From the NCBI RefSeq assembly GCF_021012795.1, contig NZ_VFYU01000001.1, forward strand, positions 175,211 to 239,210: a DNA stretch of 64,000 nt, in the 5' to 3' direction. The DNA is from Psychrobacter sp. I-STPA10. GTDB lineage: Bacteria > Pseudomonadota > Gammaproteobacteria > Pseudomonadales > Moraxellaceae. The notes under the pieces are model-generated. The model was given only the letters and a program-made list of their open reading frames with translations. It had not been told where the DNA came from and did not search any database. Every line of letters begins with the position of its first letter. The stretch's first letter is position 1. The translations under genes and the position numbers were made by a program. This document shows, piece after piece, positions 37,942 through 46,755 of the stretch.

Positions 37942-38322
37942 CTAATCATCTTGACCCAACACACTTGAATTTAATACTTCCTCTAAATTGCCCATCTTTA
38001 ATAAATCTATCATAGTATTTTCAATACATTCTCTGGTCAAAGTTTGCACAAATAAATCAGGTGGAATGATATATTCTGCGTTTTCATATTGCTGTACGCT
38101 TTGCAAAAACTGGAATGTCCAAATATTGAGTACATAGCGACGACCATCAAGCATATTGACCTCAATATTAGCAAAGGTATTATCAATATTATCCCACGGC
38201 TCACTATGTTCAAACTCTAGCCAAAGCGTAAAAGACTTATCACTATTTTCAATGACTTTATTTGTTAAAGGGTGCTCTGATAAGTTTAATTGCTTTACGT
38301 CCATTGACGGATTATCACACAT
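37942..38322 (-). CDS. hypothetical protein, last gene of the Thg1 operon
   Basis: 126 residues with no recognised motif. It is acidic, with alternating hydrophobic strands (FTLWLEFEHSEPWDN, IEVNMLDGRRYVLNIWTFQFLQSVQQY) and a helical end (FVQTLTRECIENTMIDLLKMG). It begins 8 bases after the Thg1 stop, so it is almost certainly cotranscribed and perhaps coupled. The fold pattern is loosely like small immunity-type proteins, but I do not assign a function. Confidence 0.65.
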   Translation of the reverse strand: MCDNPSMDVKQLNLSEHPLTNKVIENSDKSFTLWLEFEHSEPWDNIDNTFANIEVNMLDGRRYVLNIWTFQFLQSVQQYENAEYIIPPDLFVQTLTRECIENTMIDLLKMGNLEEVLNSSVLGQDD

Positions 38323-38330
38323 AAAAAGTC

Positions 38331-39098
38331 CTAAGTTTCATTATTCGCCAACAATCTCACAATAAACTGCCCATAATCCTCACCCAATAATAACTGCTCA
38401 TCAGCAACAATTTCTCGGCGAGTGGTGGTGGTAGATTGCTCAGTCATTGGATTAAAACCCTGTTTTTCTACTTCTGCCCAATACAATCCTGTACCTCGTT
38501 TTTGCCAATTAGGCAAATCATTAAAATTTATCTGATTGGCAAATAACAACTCGTGTTTATCGGCTAAAGGTTTGCCTGCCATCTGCTTGGTTGCCTCAGT
38601 TGCATTGACACCTTGATGACGTAATATCCAATAGCAATGGGCGTTTAAACTATTGCGATGAGCGTCCTCTTGTCGCCAACAAAAATAATCTTTTACCAGC
38701 TCTTTATTGGGTAGTTGGCATATTCGGGCGTCAAAACATGCCAAATCGCCTAAGGTCAAACTAAAAAAGCCACTGGCTTCCCCTGCCAATACCGAATTGA
38801 TTTTACGTTGTTTGCGTTTAAAGGTATCCTCATCAGGGTGAAATAGCAACGAAATTTCATCACTTTGAGTATAAGCATAAATGACATTAAAGCCACAATT
38901 CATCAAATGACAGCAAGTTTTTACCATCACCTCATGAAAGCGAATATCAAATGGGGCTTGCAGTTGCCAAGTCTCTTTGGTTTTTTTGGTAAAACCACGC
39001 CCATCAAGGCGAACCACCAAATACACCTCTGGTGGAATACACAAATCATAAGCGGTTTCGTAAACTCGTAATTTTTTATCCAATTCTTCAAAGCGCAT
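38331..39098 (-). CDS. Thg1-like 3'-5' nucleotidyltransferase (tRNA-His guanylyltransferase family)
   Basis: Adds nucleotides to RNA 5' ends in the reverse direction. 255 residues with the complete Thg1 palm: VVRLDGRGFTKKTKE (metal Asp32), AYTQSDEISLLF (Asp80-Glu81), INSVLAGEASGFF and FDARICQLPN, and the DAHRNSLNAHCYWIL motif. Since most bacteria encode G-1 of tRNA-His in the gene, bacterial homologues are thought to repair 5'-truncated tRNAs. The neighbouring kinase gene fits an end-healing and repair role. Operon order: kelch protein, kinase, this gene, 126-aa protein. Confidence 0.92.
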   Translation of the reverse strand: MRFEELDKKLRVYETAYDLCIPPEVYLVVRLDGRGFTKKTKETWQLQAPFDIRFHEVMVKTCCHLMNCGFNVIYAYTQSDEISLLFHPDEDTFKRKQRKINSVLAGEASGFFSLTLGDLACFDARICQLPNKELVKDYFCWRQEDAHRNSLNAHCYWILRHQGVNATEATKQMAGKPLADKHELLFANQINFNDLPNWQKRGTGLYWAEVEKQGFNPMTEQSTTTTRREIVADEQLLLGEDYGQFIVRLLANNET

Positions 39099-39190
39099 GG
39101 TTATTTCTCATTGTTGTTTTGCATCATTGTTTTGCGTTGTTTTACATTGTTATTTATTTTGTTGCTTGTTTTAAGGCAGTTTTTTTAAAT

Positions 39191-39661
39191 TTATTCATTA
39201 TCAGCAGAATCTTTAGCCGATTGCGGATTAACGGCATTAATAATAAACTCATTATCAATCAATTGTACCTGATAAATTTTATCAAAGCCTTCTTCAAAAC
39301 TGGGTGGGGTTAGTTTTTTAAATGTGGCTTTTACTCCAATTTCAGGGATTTTTGCTTTGCCTGTGCGGGCATTATTGCGAGACAATGCTTCATCAAAAGG
39401 GCAATCAAAATAATAAGCAATGATTTCAAAGTGGTGGGCAATCGCTTGGCTAATATAAGGTTGGCGATGCTGTGGGGTGGCATTGGTTTTATCAATGACG
39501 GTTTTGGTTTTACTCATCAAACAAGCATGAAATAAAATCTGCTCACGACGACGAGTTTTTAGCATATCGCCATTAATACGCATGTGTGTATCGCTAAACT
39601 GCTGTTTAAAAAAGGTCGATTTACCCGCCCCTTGAATACCAATAAAAATAATTAGTTGCAT
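39191..39661 (-). CDS. P-loop kinase resembling polynucleotide kinase
   Basis: 156 residues. Walker A GIQGAGKST (residues 8-16), then MRINGDMLKTRRRE (acceptor or 5'-end binding segment as in T4 polynucleotide kinase), VIDKTNATPQHRQPYI (motif DxTNxxxxxR) and ALSRNNARTGKAKIP (lid). The size and motifs fit the AAA_33/zeta-like RNA or DNA 5'-kinase group. A role in phosphorylating RNA 5' ends for the downstream Thg1-like polymerase is inferred from context only. Confidence 0.75.
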   Translation of the reverse strand: MQLIIFIGIQGAGKSTFFKQQFSDTHMRINGDMLKTRRREQILFHACLMSKTKTVIDKTNATPQHRQPYISQAIAHHFEIIAYYFDCPFDEALSRNNARTGKAKIPEIGVKATFKKLTPPSFEEGFDKIYQVQLIDNEFIINAVNPQSAKDSADNE

Positions 39662-39739
39662 GGTTTAATATCTCTTGAATAAAAAAGAGTAAAAGTGATA
39701 CCCCTCTCTATCCTTCCGCCAAAAGTGGAGGGAATTGTT

Positions 39740-39760
39740 CCCCCTCCTTCTGGGAGGGGG
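39740..39760. repeat. REP-like GC-rich hairpin
   Basis: CCCCCTCC and GGAGGGGG form a perfect 8-bp stem, followed by CTAGGGGGAGGG. It is far richer in GC than its surroundings and lies between the kelch and kinase genes. A related hairpin with a similar trailing TTAGG is at 53201. It may attenuate or stabilise the operon mRNA. Confidence 0.55.
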
Positions 39761-39779
39761 CTAGGGGGAGGGTAAAATT

Positions 39780-41228
39780 TTACACTACTTCCACCACCTC
39801 ACACGCCATTTTCTCGATTTTTGTCAGTTTATGACGCAGGTTCTCTTGTAGTAATTCGACTATATCCTCTGCTAGTTTTCCCTCTATCACCACTTGGATA
39901 TTATCGTACTCACACTGATAACGGATACGGACACCATCAATTTCTATCACCGCATCGGCATTTAAATCCTCATAATCATGGCTGATGATGTCATGGTGAA
40001 TTGGTGGAATACATAAATTGTGATAGCTATGCAAATCAGGCTTTCCGCCCAATTCTTCAGTGAGCTTTTGGGTCAGCTGTTGCTGTTTAGCTTTTATTTG
40101 TTGATATTCATTTGTGGTGGCATTATTTGCTTTGGCTAATTTATCTTCTAGATACAGCAAAGTTTTTATCTCATCAATATGCAAATCTTGCTGGTCTTTT
40201 CGTATCACATAAAACTGTTGCCACTGTCTATTGACTGGTGTTTGAGAAGCACGTTGTGGCTGGCGTTGGCTTAGGTTTTTCCATTTTAAGGTGGATAAAT
40301 TCAATGCCCATGTATCAATATTTTCTAATAATGGCGTATCCTCGCCAAGTCGCCGTCCACAGCTAATAATGATTTGTTTGTCTTTTAAGGTAGCGGTGTG
40401 TTTATTTATCCATGCTATGGGGTGGATATTGTTATGCGTTTCAACCACTCTGATGGCGTAGCTATGGATATTTAACGCATAAACAGGTGTCGTTTGAAAA
40501 CGTCTGTCTTCAGGGTAACCGAGCGAACCGATAATAATAATCTCATCACCAACCAGTGTGGCACTGTGAAAGTCAGTGGGTGGAAATACGGATTTTGGAT
40601 AGCCATAAATTTCGATATTACCATCAGGATATTTGACCACCACATCATTATAAATACAAAAATCAGGGTCATAGCTGTCATCAAACTCGCCACCAATAAA
40701 GATAATTCGCCCATCTGGCAATGTGGTACGAGTTTGCCCCATACGCTCAAAGCACCACAATGGCACTCTATCATCAAATGGCGTTTCTCGGTCATTTAAG
40801 GTGTCATCATGGATTAAATGACGGATTTCCCATGCTGGTAATTCATGTCGAACGACCCATTGCCAATAAGGGTTGGTGAGATTGGTGGGGTTTTGTTGTA
40901 CTCGTTTATGACGCTCAGGGTACTGCTTAGCGAGTCGATAATCGGCAATAAAAGGGTATTTAAAATCTTGATAGGCTTGCTGAAAGGTGAGTTTTTCACT
41001 ATCAGATAAGGATTGATATTCGTTAATTGCAGGCTCTAGCCAGTGGCTGTGTTGAGAGTCAGTTTGGTTATTGTTCTGGCTATTGTTTTGGTTGCTATTT
41101 TGACAGGAGGTTTGACTGTCAAAGTCAAAAATTGGCGTTTTAGAAGGTTGTAGGGAAGGTGTGATTTTGGAGGTTAAAGAATTTGAGTCGCCAGTAAATT
41201 GGTTATCATCAAAATTTTTCTCATTCAT
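39780..41228 (-). CDS. kelch-repeat-like protein of unknown function
   Basis: 482 residues. The N-terminal 60 are Asn/Gln/Ser-rich and low complexity. A helical segment follows (YQSLSDSEKLTFQQAYQDFKYPF). Kelch-like beta-propeller blades are visible: LPDGRIIFIGGEFDDSYDPDF, FHSATLVGDEIIIIGSLGYPEDRRF, HTATLKDKQIIISCGRRLGEDTP and WALNLSTLKWKNLS. The C-terminus has a coiled segment (DKLAKANNATTNEYQQIKAKQ) and a beta region. There is no signal peptide, so it is probably cytoplasmic. First gene of the kinase/Thg1 operon. Confidence 0.7.
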   Translation of the reverse strand: MNEKNFDDNQFTGDSNSLTSKITPSLQPSKTPIFDFDSQTSCQNSNQNNSQNNNQTDSQHSHWLEPAINEYQSLSDSEKLTFQQAYQDFKYPFIADYRLAKQYPERHKRVQQNPTNLTNPYWQWVVRHELPAWEIRHLIHDDTLNDRETPFDDRVPLWCFERMGQTRTTLPDGRIIFIGGEFDDSYDPDFCIYNDVVVKYPDGNIEIYGYPKSVFPPTDFHSATLVGDEIIIIGSLGYPEDRRFQTTPVYALNIHSYAIRVVETHNNIHPIAWINKHTATLKDKQIIISCGRRLGEDTPLLENIDTWALNLSTLKWKNLSQRQPQRASQTPVNRQWQQFYVIRKDQQDLHIDEIKTLLYLEDKLAKANNATTNEYQQIKAKQQQLTQKLTEELGGKPDLHSYHNLCIPPIHHDIISHDYEDLNADAVIEIDGVRIRYQCEYDNIQVVIEGKLAEDIVELLQENLRHKLTKIEKMACEVVEVV

Positions 41229-41336
41229 AGTTGGCTGTCGTAAACATGACGACAGGGAGGGGTCAGGTTAAAAATAATGCCTTAAAAAATAGCATAAAGT
41301 CTATTTAGCAAGGTCTAATTTATAAAGTTAAGATTA

Positions 41337-41501
41337 AGAACCTGTATTCACAACCCACAATGGTCGCTTTTTGCCTAATATAGACGTACTACTACGTTAA
41401 ATTTTGGATTAAATAGAATAACTATTCGCCCCAAAATTTGCCTTGTATTACGCCATTTTAGTCTAAAAATCCCCTGATTTTTGATTATGAATACAGGTTC
41501 T
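41337..41501. mobile_element. MITE-like element, family I, copy 2 (165 bp)
   Basis: Perfect 14-base inverted ends AGAACCTGTATTCA and TGAATACAGGTTCT. Same orientation and exactly the same length as 7875-8039. It lies in the 387-bp divergent gap between the kelch gene and the AraC regulator, and could therefore affect the iron locus promoter. Confidence 0.85.
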
Positions 41502-41615
41502 AACTTTATGCGCTAAATATTAGCAGGTTTTGGGGGTAGGGTGCAATTAGCGTTTGCAGTTTTGTGGTATAACAGTCAGAGGATATGAGTTTCTCAGTTA
41601 ATGTTAGGATTATTT

Positions 41616-42725
41616 ATGCAACGCTTATTAGACGTTCAGCAAGATTTTTTATCGCAACTAGACATGCTTAATCCAGCCATACACTATAGTGAGCATAGTC
41701 AAAGATTTACCATTAAAAAATCAGTCGGAGAAGGTTTTTTTGAGGGACATTCGTTTAATGATATTCATCTGTCTCGGCTAAATTGTCGCTTTGATAAGCC
41801 CGTACAGCTAAGTAATCCAGAGTCCTATTTTGTCTATGGCATGAACATAATATTGCAAGGGCATTATCAGTTGAGCTCTAGTGTATTTACTGACAGTCTA
41901 AGTCTGACTGCACCGCTGGTATTATTACGTAAAGGCAATATGGGTAGTATACAAGCCAGCATGCCCAAAGGCGTTAGCATAGCAACTTTTGCTATAGATT
42001 TTGATGAGACATTGTTACAGCGTTTATTACCACAGCATCTGCAAGCTTACTTGCTACAAGAGCCACAACAGACACCTGTATCTCAAACAGATTTAATCAA
42101 AATCAAACCCAAAACCAATGTCAGCAAACAAGACATTGAGCAGTTTTTTAGTCAGCCATCACCGCAAGTGTTGTCTTTTCCATTGCTAGATAAGTTGGAT
42201 AAGTCCATACTGGCGTTAGCATGGCAAGTATTGGATACCCCTTTCCCACAGCAACCGCTTGATTGGCTAGGGCTACAAGGTCAGGTATTATCTTTTGTCA
42301 ACCAGTTGTTTACTTGGTTATCTCAATTGACGACATCAAAACAGCCGTCTTTATATCTGCTTAACCAAACGGCATCTGAGCGTGCAGCGATGCAAGCACA
42401 GCAGTTTATCAATCGTTGTTATTATCGTAATTTGACTATTAGAGAGCTAGCTTGGCAGGTAGCAAGCAATGAGTGTGACTTAAAACGCTCATTTAAGGCA
42501 TTAACAGGGCAAACTATTGGGGAATATCGTACTCAAATTCGTATGCAACACGCTTTAACATGGCTGACAGATGCTCCGTTAAAACAAGACAAAGCCAATT
42601 TAGCCGAAATTGCTCATCGACTAGGCTATAACAGCACCTCATATTTTGTACGAGTATTTCAAAAATACTATGGTTATCACCCCAAAGAGCATGCTTTTAA
42701 AATGAATAGTAATAAAAAACAATAA
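41616..42725 (+). CDS. AraC-family transcriptional regulator of the iron locus
   Basis: 369 residues from ATG 41616, which is preceded by TTAGGA. An ATG five codons upstream has no site. The C-terminal AraC helix-turn-helix pair (residues about 260-365) is clear: NLTIRELAWQVASNECDLKRSFKALTGQTIGEYRTQIRMQHA and LAEIAHRLGYNSTSYFVRVFQKYYGYHPKEH. The N-terminal sensor half resembles PchR-like ferric-siderophore regulators. Sits directly before a receptor gene, which it probably activates when the cognate siderophore is present. Confidence 0.88.
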   Translation: MQRLLDVQQDFLSQLDMLNPAIHYSEHSQRFTIKKSVGEGFFEGHSFNDIHLSRLNCRFDKPVQLSNPESYFVYGMNIILQGHYQLSSSVFTDSLSLTAPLVLLRKGNMGSIQASMPKGVSIATFAIDFDETLLQRLLPQHLQAYLLQEPQQTPVSQTDLIKIKPKTNVSKQDIEQFFSQPSPQVLSFPLLDKLDKSILALAWQVLDTPFPQQPLDWLGLQGQVLSFVNQLFTWLSQLTTSKQPSLYLLNQTASERAAMQAQQFINRCYYRNLTIRELAWQVASNECDLKRSFKALTGQTIGEYRTQIRMQHALTWLTDAPLKQDKANLAEIAHRLGYNSTSYFVRVFQKYYGYHPKEHAFKMNSNKKQ

Positions 42726-42794
42726 AATCAAATACTTTCCTTATTTTATGCAATCATTCCTGATAGTCGCAAGCAGGCTATTTAGTCTATAAAA

Positions 42795-42813
42795 ATTAAT
42801 GATTATCATTACC
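42795..42813. promoter_or_regulatory. Fur-box-like operator before the TonB-dependent receptor
   Basis: ATTAATGATTATCATTACC contains the core AATGATTATCATT of the Fur consensus, 35 bp before the receptor start. It predicts iron repression of the receptor. Confidence 0.72.
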
Positions 42814-42847
42814 TAAATTTATTTATCATAATTTAGGATAGTTTGTT

Positions 42848-45214
42848 ATGTCTGCTCATACCTCGCACCCTGTCATCTTTAACTTAGCTCATTTTCGTTA
42901 CTTTCGTTATTTTCGTTTAAATACATTGTCTATGTCATTATTAACAGTTATGTCGCTTGCCATTTCTACTCAAGCATTGGCACAGGAAAAATCTCTAATT
43001 AATCCTGCAACTGACCGTGATTTAAACAATCTTAGTTTAACCGATGAGCTACCCAGCGTGACTTTAGAGACGATTGTGGTCACGGCTCGGGGTATTAATG
43101 AGAATATTTTAGATACGCCCTTTGCGGTGACAACTATCAATAATAGCGACATTGAGCAAAAGCAGATGACCCACGTAGAAAATGCCCTGCATAGCTTGCC
43201 CAGTGTGGGAATAAATAGCGGTGGTGACCCTGATACGACATTTTTATGGTTGCGTGGCACAGGCTCACTAAGCCGTACCAGTTTGGACGATACTTCTGTT
43301 GATGTACGCATTGATGGGGTCAGTAATGGCTTGTTGGGGCTAAGTCGCAATCTGATTGATGTAGAGCGGGTAGAAGTAGCAAAAGGTCCTCAAGGCACGC
43401 TGTATGGGCAAAGTGCTGAGGCAGGCGTGGTGACGGTCAAAACTCATGACCCTGAATATTATTTTGAGGCAAATGCAGGGGTTGCCATTGGCTCGCACAA
43501 TCTTAAAAACGTAGAAGGTGTGGTTAATATACCCATTAGTGACACGGTGGCGGTGCGAGTGGCGGGCATGAGCGAGACGGTTGATGATGAGGTAATTAAG
43601 CGAGGTAATAACGAGCCATTAAACAGCAAAAAACGTCAAGGGCTACAGGCAAAAGTACGCTGGCAACAAGACAATACAGATGCAGTGTTTGAGTTGTATC
43701 AAGACAAACGAGAAAACTATTTACCCACACTGGTATTTTTAGAAAATAATCAGCCACCCAAACTGACCGCAGGTGATTTGCTATATCAAGGAGAGCGTAA
43801 AAATAAAGGAGCAATACTGACGCTAAACCATGATTTTGATAAAGCAAGACTCACCTCTACCACCGCTTATCATCAGCATCAAGGGGATTTAGATAGACCG
43901 TCACGCCCCTTAGATTTTGTGCCTGTATTTGCAGGGTTACTGGGGTTACCTGATACATTTGTACCCGTGTTAATGAAGTATTATTCACAAAATCAAAATA
44001 ATCAAGTTCACCGTCATGATGATGTCAGGCAAGTATCGCAAGAGCTGCGATTATCCTCACCAGAGGATAGCCGCATACAGTGGCTGGCAGGGATTTATTA
44101 TGCAGATAAACAGCGAGAGTTTATCAATGATGCACGCAACGAAGGATTGACACTACCAACAGGACAGACTTATTTTACCAATCACCCATTTAATGCCTTG
44201 CTAACCCATCAATATCATGCTCAAAGTAAGGCGGTGTTTGGTGAGGTTACTTACCCCGTAACTCAAGCTCTCTCTACCATTGCAGGGTTACGTATCAGTA
44301 ATGAGAAGTTGGATTATGAGGCTCATTGGCAACCCAACCATAACCACCCACAAGCAAGCCAAACTGCAACAAATAACGGCACAGTAGATGACCAACAAAG
44401 TTTGAACGAAACCTTTGCCACTGGGCGTTTGGGCGTACGTTATGCCATTAATCCACAATGGCGGGTATATGCGTTGCAATCTCGAGGGCATAAGGCAGGC
44501 GGATTTGCTGATTATAGTACCAATATTGCACTCGGGGCAAAGGACGTCCCCTTTAAACCTGCGACCATCAATGCCACTGAAATTGGTAGTAAATATGCCA
44601 GTGAAAATGGACGCTTACAACTGGGCGTGGCAGTGTTTAACAACTCTATCAAAGATGACCACATTGCCGTTCCCAAAAATGAAGGCACATTTATTTATGA
44701 TGCCTTTAATGTCGATAGCCAATCTCGTGGGGTAGAGCTAACAGGGCGTTGGCAAGCCAATAAAAACTGGCAATTAAACAGTGATTTGAGCTATACCGAT
44801 GCTAAGGTGACTTATGTAGAAGATGGGGTGAGTGCCGATAAAGTCAGTGAGGGCAATCGTATGCCACAAGTACCTTATTTTAGTGGGCGTGTGGGGGTAC
44901 GTTATCAAAATCATTTGGATAACTTAACTGGTTTGGGTGGTTTTGGCGGCTTAAGTAATGTTAATTGGTATATTGATGGTAGTCTACGCCATGTCGGTGA
45001 ACGCTATGCTCAAGCTGATAATAAGCTGTTGTTAGACGCTCATAACTTGCTGGATATGGCAGTGGGGGTGCAAGGTAAATTTGGGGATATTCGTATTTGG
45101 GGCAGTAACTTAACCGATGTGTCGTATGCTGATGCAGGTGTGTTATCCAATCCAAAAATTGGTGTGATGGGATTATCTCGGCAATATGGTTTGGCATATC
45201 GTTATGACTTTTAG
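42848..45214 (+). CDS. TonB-dependent siderophore receptor
   Basis: Outer-membrane ferric-siderophore receptor, 788 residues. The long leader (about 46 residues, with a repeated FRYFR) ends in the signal site ALA. A TonB box-like ETIVVTARG follows, then the plug domain (FAVTTINNSDIEQKQMTHVENAL, WLRGTGSLSRTSLDDTSVDVRIDGVSNG, VEVAKGPQGTLYGQSAEAGVV). The beta-barrel ends in the family-typical aromatic residue (YGLAYRYDF). An internal ATG near residue 28 would give a shorter, more normal leader. Followed by a siderophore MFS gene. Confidence 0.93.
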   Translation: MSAHTSHPVIFNLAHFRYFRYFRLNTLSMSLLTVMSLAISTQALAQEKSLINPATDRDLNNLSLTDELPSVTLETIVVTARGINENILDTPFAVTTINNSDIEQKQMTHVENALHSLPSVGINSGGDPDTTFLWLRGTGSLSRTSLDDTSVDVRIDGVSNGLLGLSRNLIDVERVEVAKGPQGTLYGQSAEAGVVTVKTHDPEYYFEANAGVAIGSHNLKNVEGVVNIPISDTVAVRVAGMSETVDDEVIKRGNNEPLNSKKRQGLQAKVRWQQDNTDAVFELYQDKRENYLPTLVFLENNQPPKLTAGDLLYQGERKNKGAILTLNHDFDKARLTSTTAYHQHQGDLDRPSRPLDFVPVFAGLLGLPDTFVPVLMKYYSQNQNNQVHRHDDVRQVSQELRLSSPEDSRIQWLAGIYYADKQREFINDARNEGLTLPTGQTYFTNHPFNALLTHQYHAQSKAVFGEVTYPVTQALSTIAGLRISNEKLDYEAHWQPNHNHPQASQTATNNGTVDDQQSLNETFATGRLGVRYAINPQWRVYALQSRGHKAGGFADYSTNIALGAKDVPFKPATINATEIGSKYASENGRLQLGVAVFNNSIKDDHIAVPKNEGTFIYDAFNVDSQSRGVELTGRWQANKNWQLNSDLSYTDAKVTYVEDGVSADKVSEGNRMPQVPYFSGRVGVRYQNHLDNLTGLGGFGGLSNVNWYIDGSLRHVGERYAQADNKLLLDAHNLLDMAVGVQGKFGDIRIWGSNLTDVSYADAGVLSNPKIGVMGLSRQYGLAYRYDF

Positions 45215-45277
45215 TTTTGGTTTAGCGTTGATTTAGCTGTGGTTTGGCATGGTTTTAGTGCGGATAAGTGAAGTTTA

Positions 45278-46567
45278 ATGATGCGTAATACCAATAGCAA
45301 TACCAATACCAATGAAAATTCTAACGATAGCCCGATACCATGGCGGTTATTTATTAGTATTTATACTACGCAATATATCGGTGTGGCATTTATTTTTGCC
45401 TCAGCAGTAGCAATTTTACGTCAGCAAGGCATGGCATTGGATAAATTGGCATGGATAAATATCATTGCTTTACCACTGGCGTGCAAAATTTTTTATGCCC
45501 CATTTATTGACCGTTATCGACTAGCTATCATTCAAGGTCAGTATCGCAGTTGGTTACTGGTCGCTCAAGCAGTGATGACAGGGTTGCTAGTTATTATTGG
45601 CAAATTGGATATGGTTGGGCAGTTTCATTTAGCACTGGGATTATTATTGTTGTATGCCTTTGCCACCAGTGTACAAGATGTGGCGATTGATGGGCTGGCA
45701 TGCAAACTGGTTAGCCCAAAAAAACGGCAGTTTGCCAACAGTATTCAGTATGCCAGTAATTTACTGGGGAATGTCATCGGTGGCGGGGTGATATTAATGC
45801 TTTATCATTGGTTGCAATGGCAAGGGTCATTCACCTTATTGGCAATAGCGACCAGTATTTCATGGATACAGTTATACTTTTTTAAAGAGCCTACCCTAAC
45901 GCCCACAGCCAAACTAATCCAACCTATTAAATCAGCCAGCAAATCAAGCAATTTTAGCACTTTATTTAGCCAAATCCGCTTATTTATCCGTCAATGGCGA
46001 GGCTGGTTTGGGCTTTTATTGGTGTATCCAATTGGCTTTTCTACCGCTTTTGCCCTATTAAATCCGCTACTGGTAGATGCAGGCTGGGCATTAGCAGATA
46101 TTGGCTTTGTGACCAAAGTGGTTGGCTCATTGGTAGGCATAATCTCAGCTATATCGGCAAGCATGATTATCAGTCGTTATGGTCGTCAAACAGCATTAAT
46201 CGCTTTAACTGGAGCTCAAGCAGTTGCCTTAATCATGCTATTACCATTGGCGTTAGGTGATACTCGTATGGTATTTGTTTATGGAGCAGTGATAGCGTAT
46301 TTTGCCATTAATCCTGCGTTATTGGCTACCTTATCTACCTTGATGATGGACAAAGCCAGCCAAACCGATGCTAAAGCGACCTTTTTTACCTTACAAATAA
46401 GCTGTATCAGTGTGATGGGCTTTATTTATGCTGGGCTAGGGTTGGTATTAGCAAAGAATATAGGCTATCTCGGCGTATTAATGATGAGTATTGTATTAAC
46501 ATTGGCTTTGGCGGTTAGCCTAAAGTTTTACTGTAAAACAATGGTAAAAACAAAACACTATAGCTAA
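45278..46567 (+). CDS. RhtX/FptX-type siderophore MFS transporter
   Basis: 429 residues with 12 predicted membrane helices and an Asn/Thr-rich N-terminus. Sequence style is AmpG/RhtX-like: WRLFISIYTTQYIGVAFIFASAVAILRQQG, LAWINIIALPLACKIFYAPFIDRY, YAFATSVQDVAIDGLACKLV and FANSIQYASNLLGNVIGGGV. Likely moves ferric-siderophore across the inner membrane in one step. Sits between the receptor and the siderophore-interacting protein, which supports this role. Confidence 0.88.
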   Translation: MMRNTNSNTNTNENSNDSPIPWRLFISIYTTQYIGVAFIFASAVAILRQQGMALDKLAWINIIALPLACKIFYAPFIDRYRLAIIQGQYRSWLLVAQAVMTGLLVIIGKLDMVGQFHLALGLLLLYAFATSVQDVAIDGLACKLVSPKKRQFANSIQYASNLLGNVIGGGVILMLYHWLQWQGSFTLLAIATSISWIQLYFFKEPTLTPTAKLIQPIKSASKSSNFSTLFSQIRLFIRQWRGWFGLLLVYPIGFSTAFALLNPLLVDAGWALADIGFVTKVVGSLVGIISAISASMIISRYGRQTALIALTGAQAVALIMLLPLALGDTRMVFVYGAVIAYFAINPALLATLSTLMMDKASQTDAKATFFTLQISCISVMGFIYAGLGLVLAKNIGYLGVLMMSIVLTLALAVSLKFYCKTMVKTKHYS

Positions 46568-46686
46568 ATTTTATTTGCTATTTTTGTTAGTCAGTTGGTT
46601 TTTAGTTGCTTATCAGTTGTGTAAGGCTGTCCTATAGTTTGCTTGTTTAAAGGCATTGCGATAAGCAAATAAAATACGTTATGATT

Positions 46687-46705
46687 GATAATGATTCTCA
46701 TTTTA
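46687..46705. promoter_or_regulatory. Fur-box-like operator before the second siderophore-interacting gene
   Basis: GATAATGATTCTCATTTTA keeps the GATAATGAT half-site and a recognisable CAT second half. It lies about 50 bp before the ATG at 46756, so this gene probably has its own iron-responsive promoter as well as possible read-through from the receptor operon. Confidence 0.68.
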
Positions 46706-46755
46706 TTGCTTGTATTTTCTATATTAAATAGCCTTTATATTAAAGAGGATTTTTT

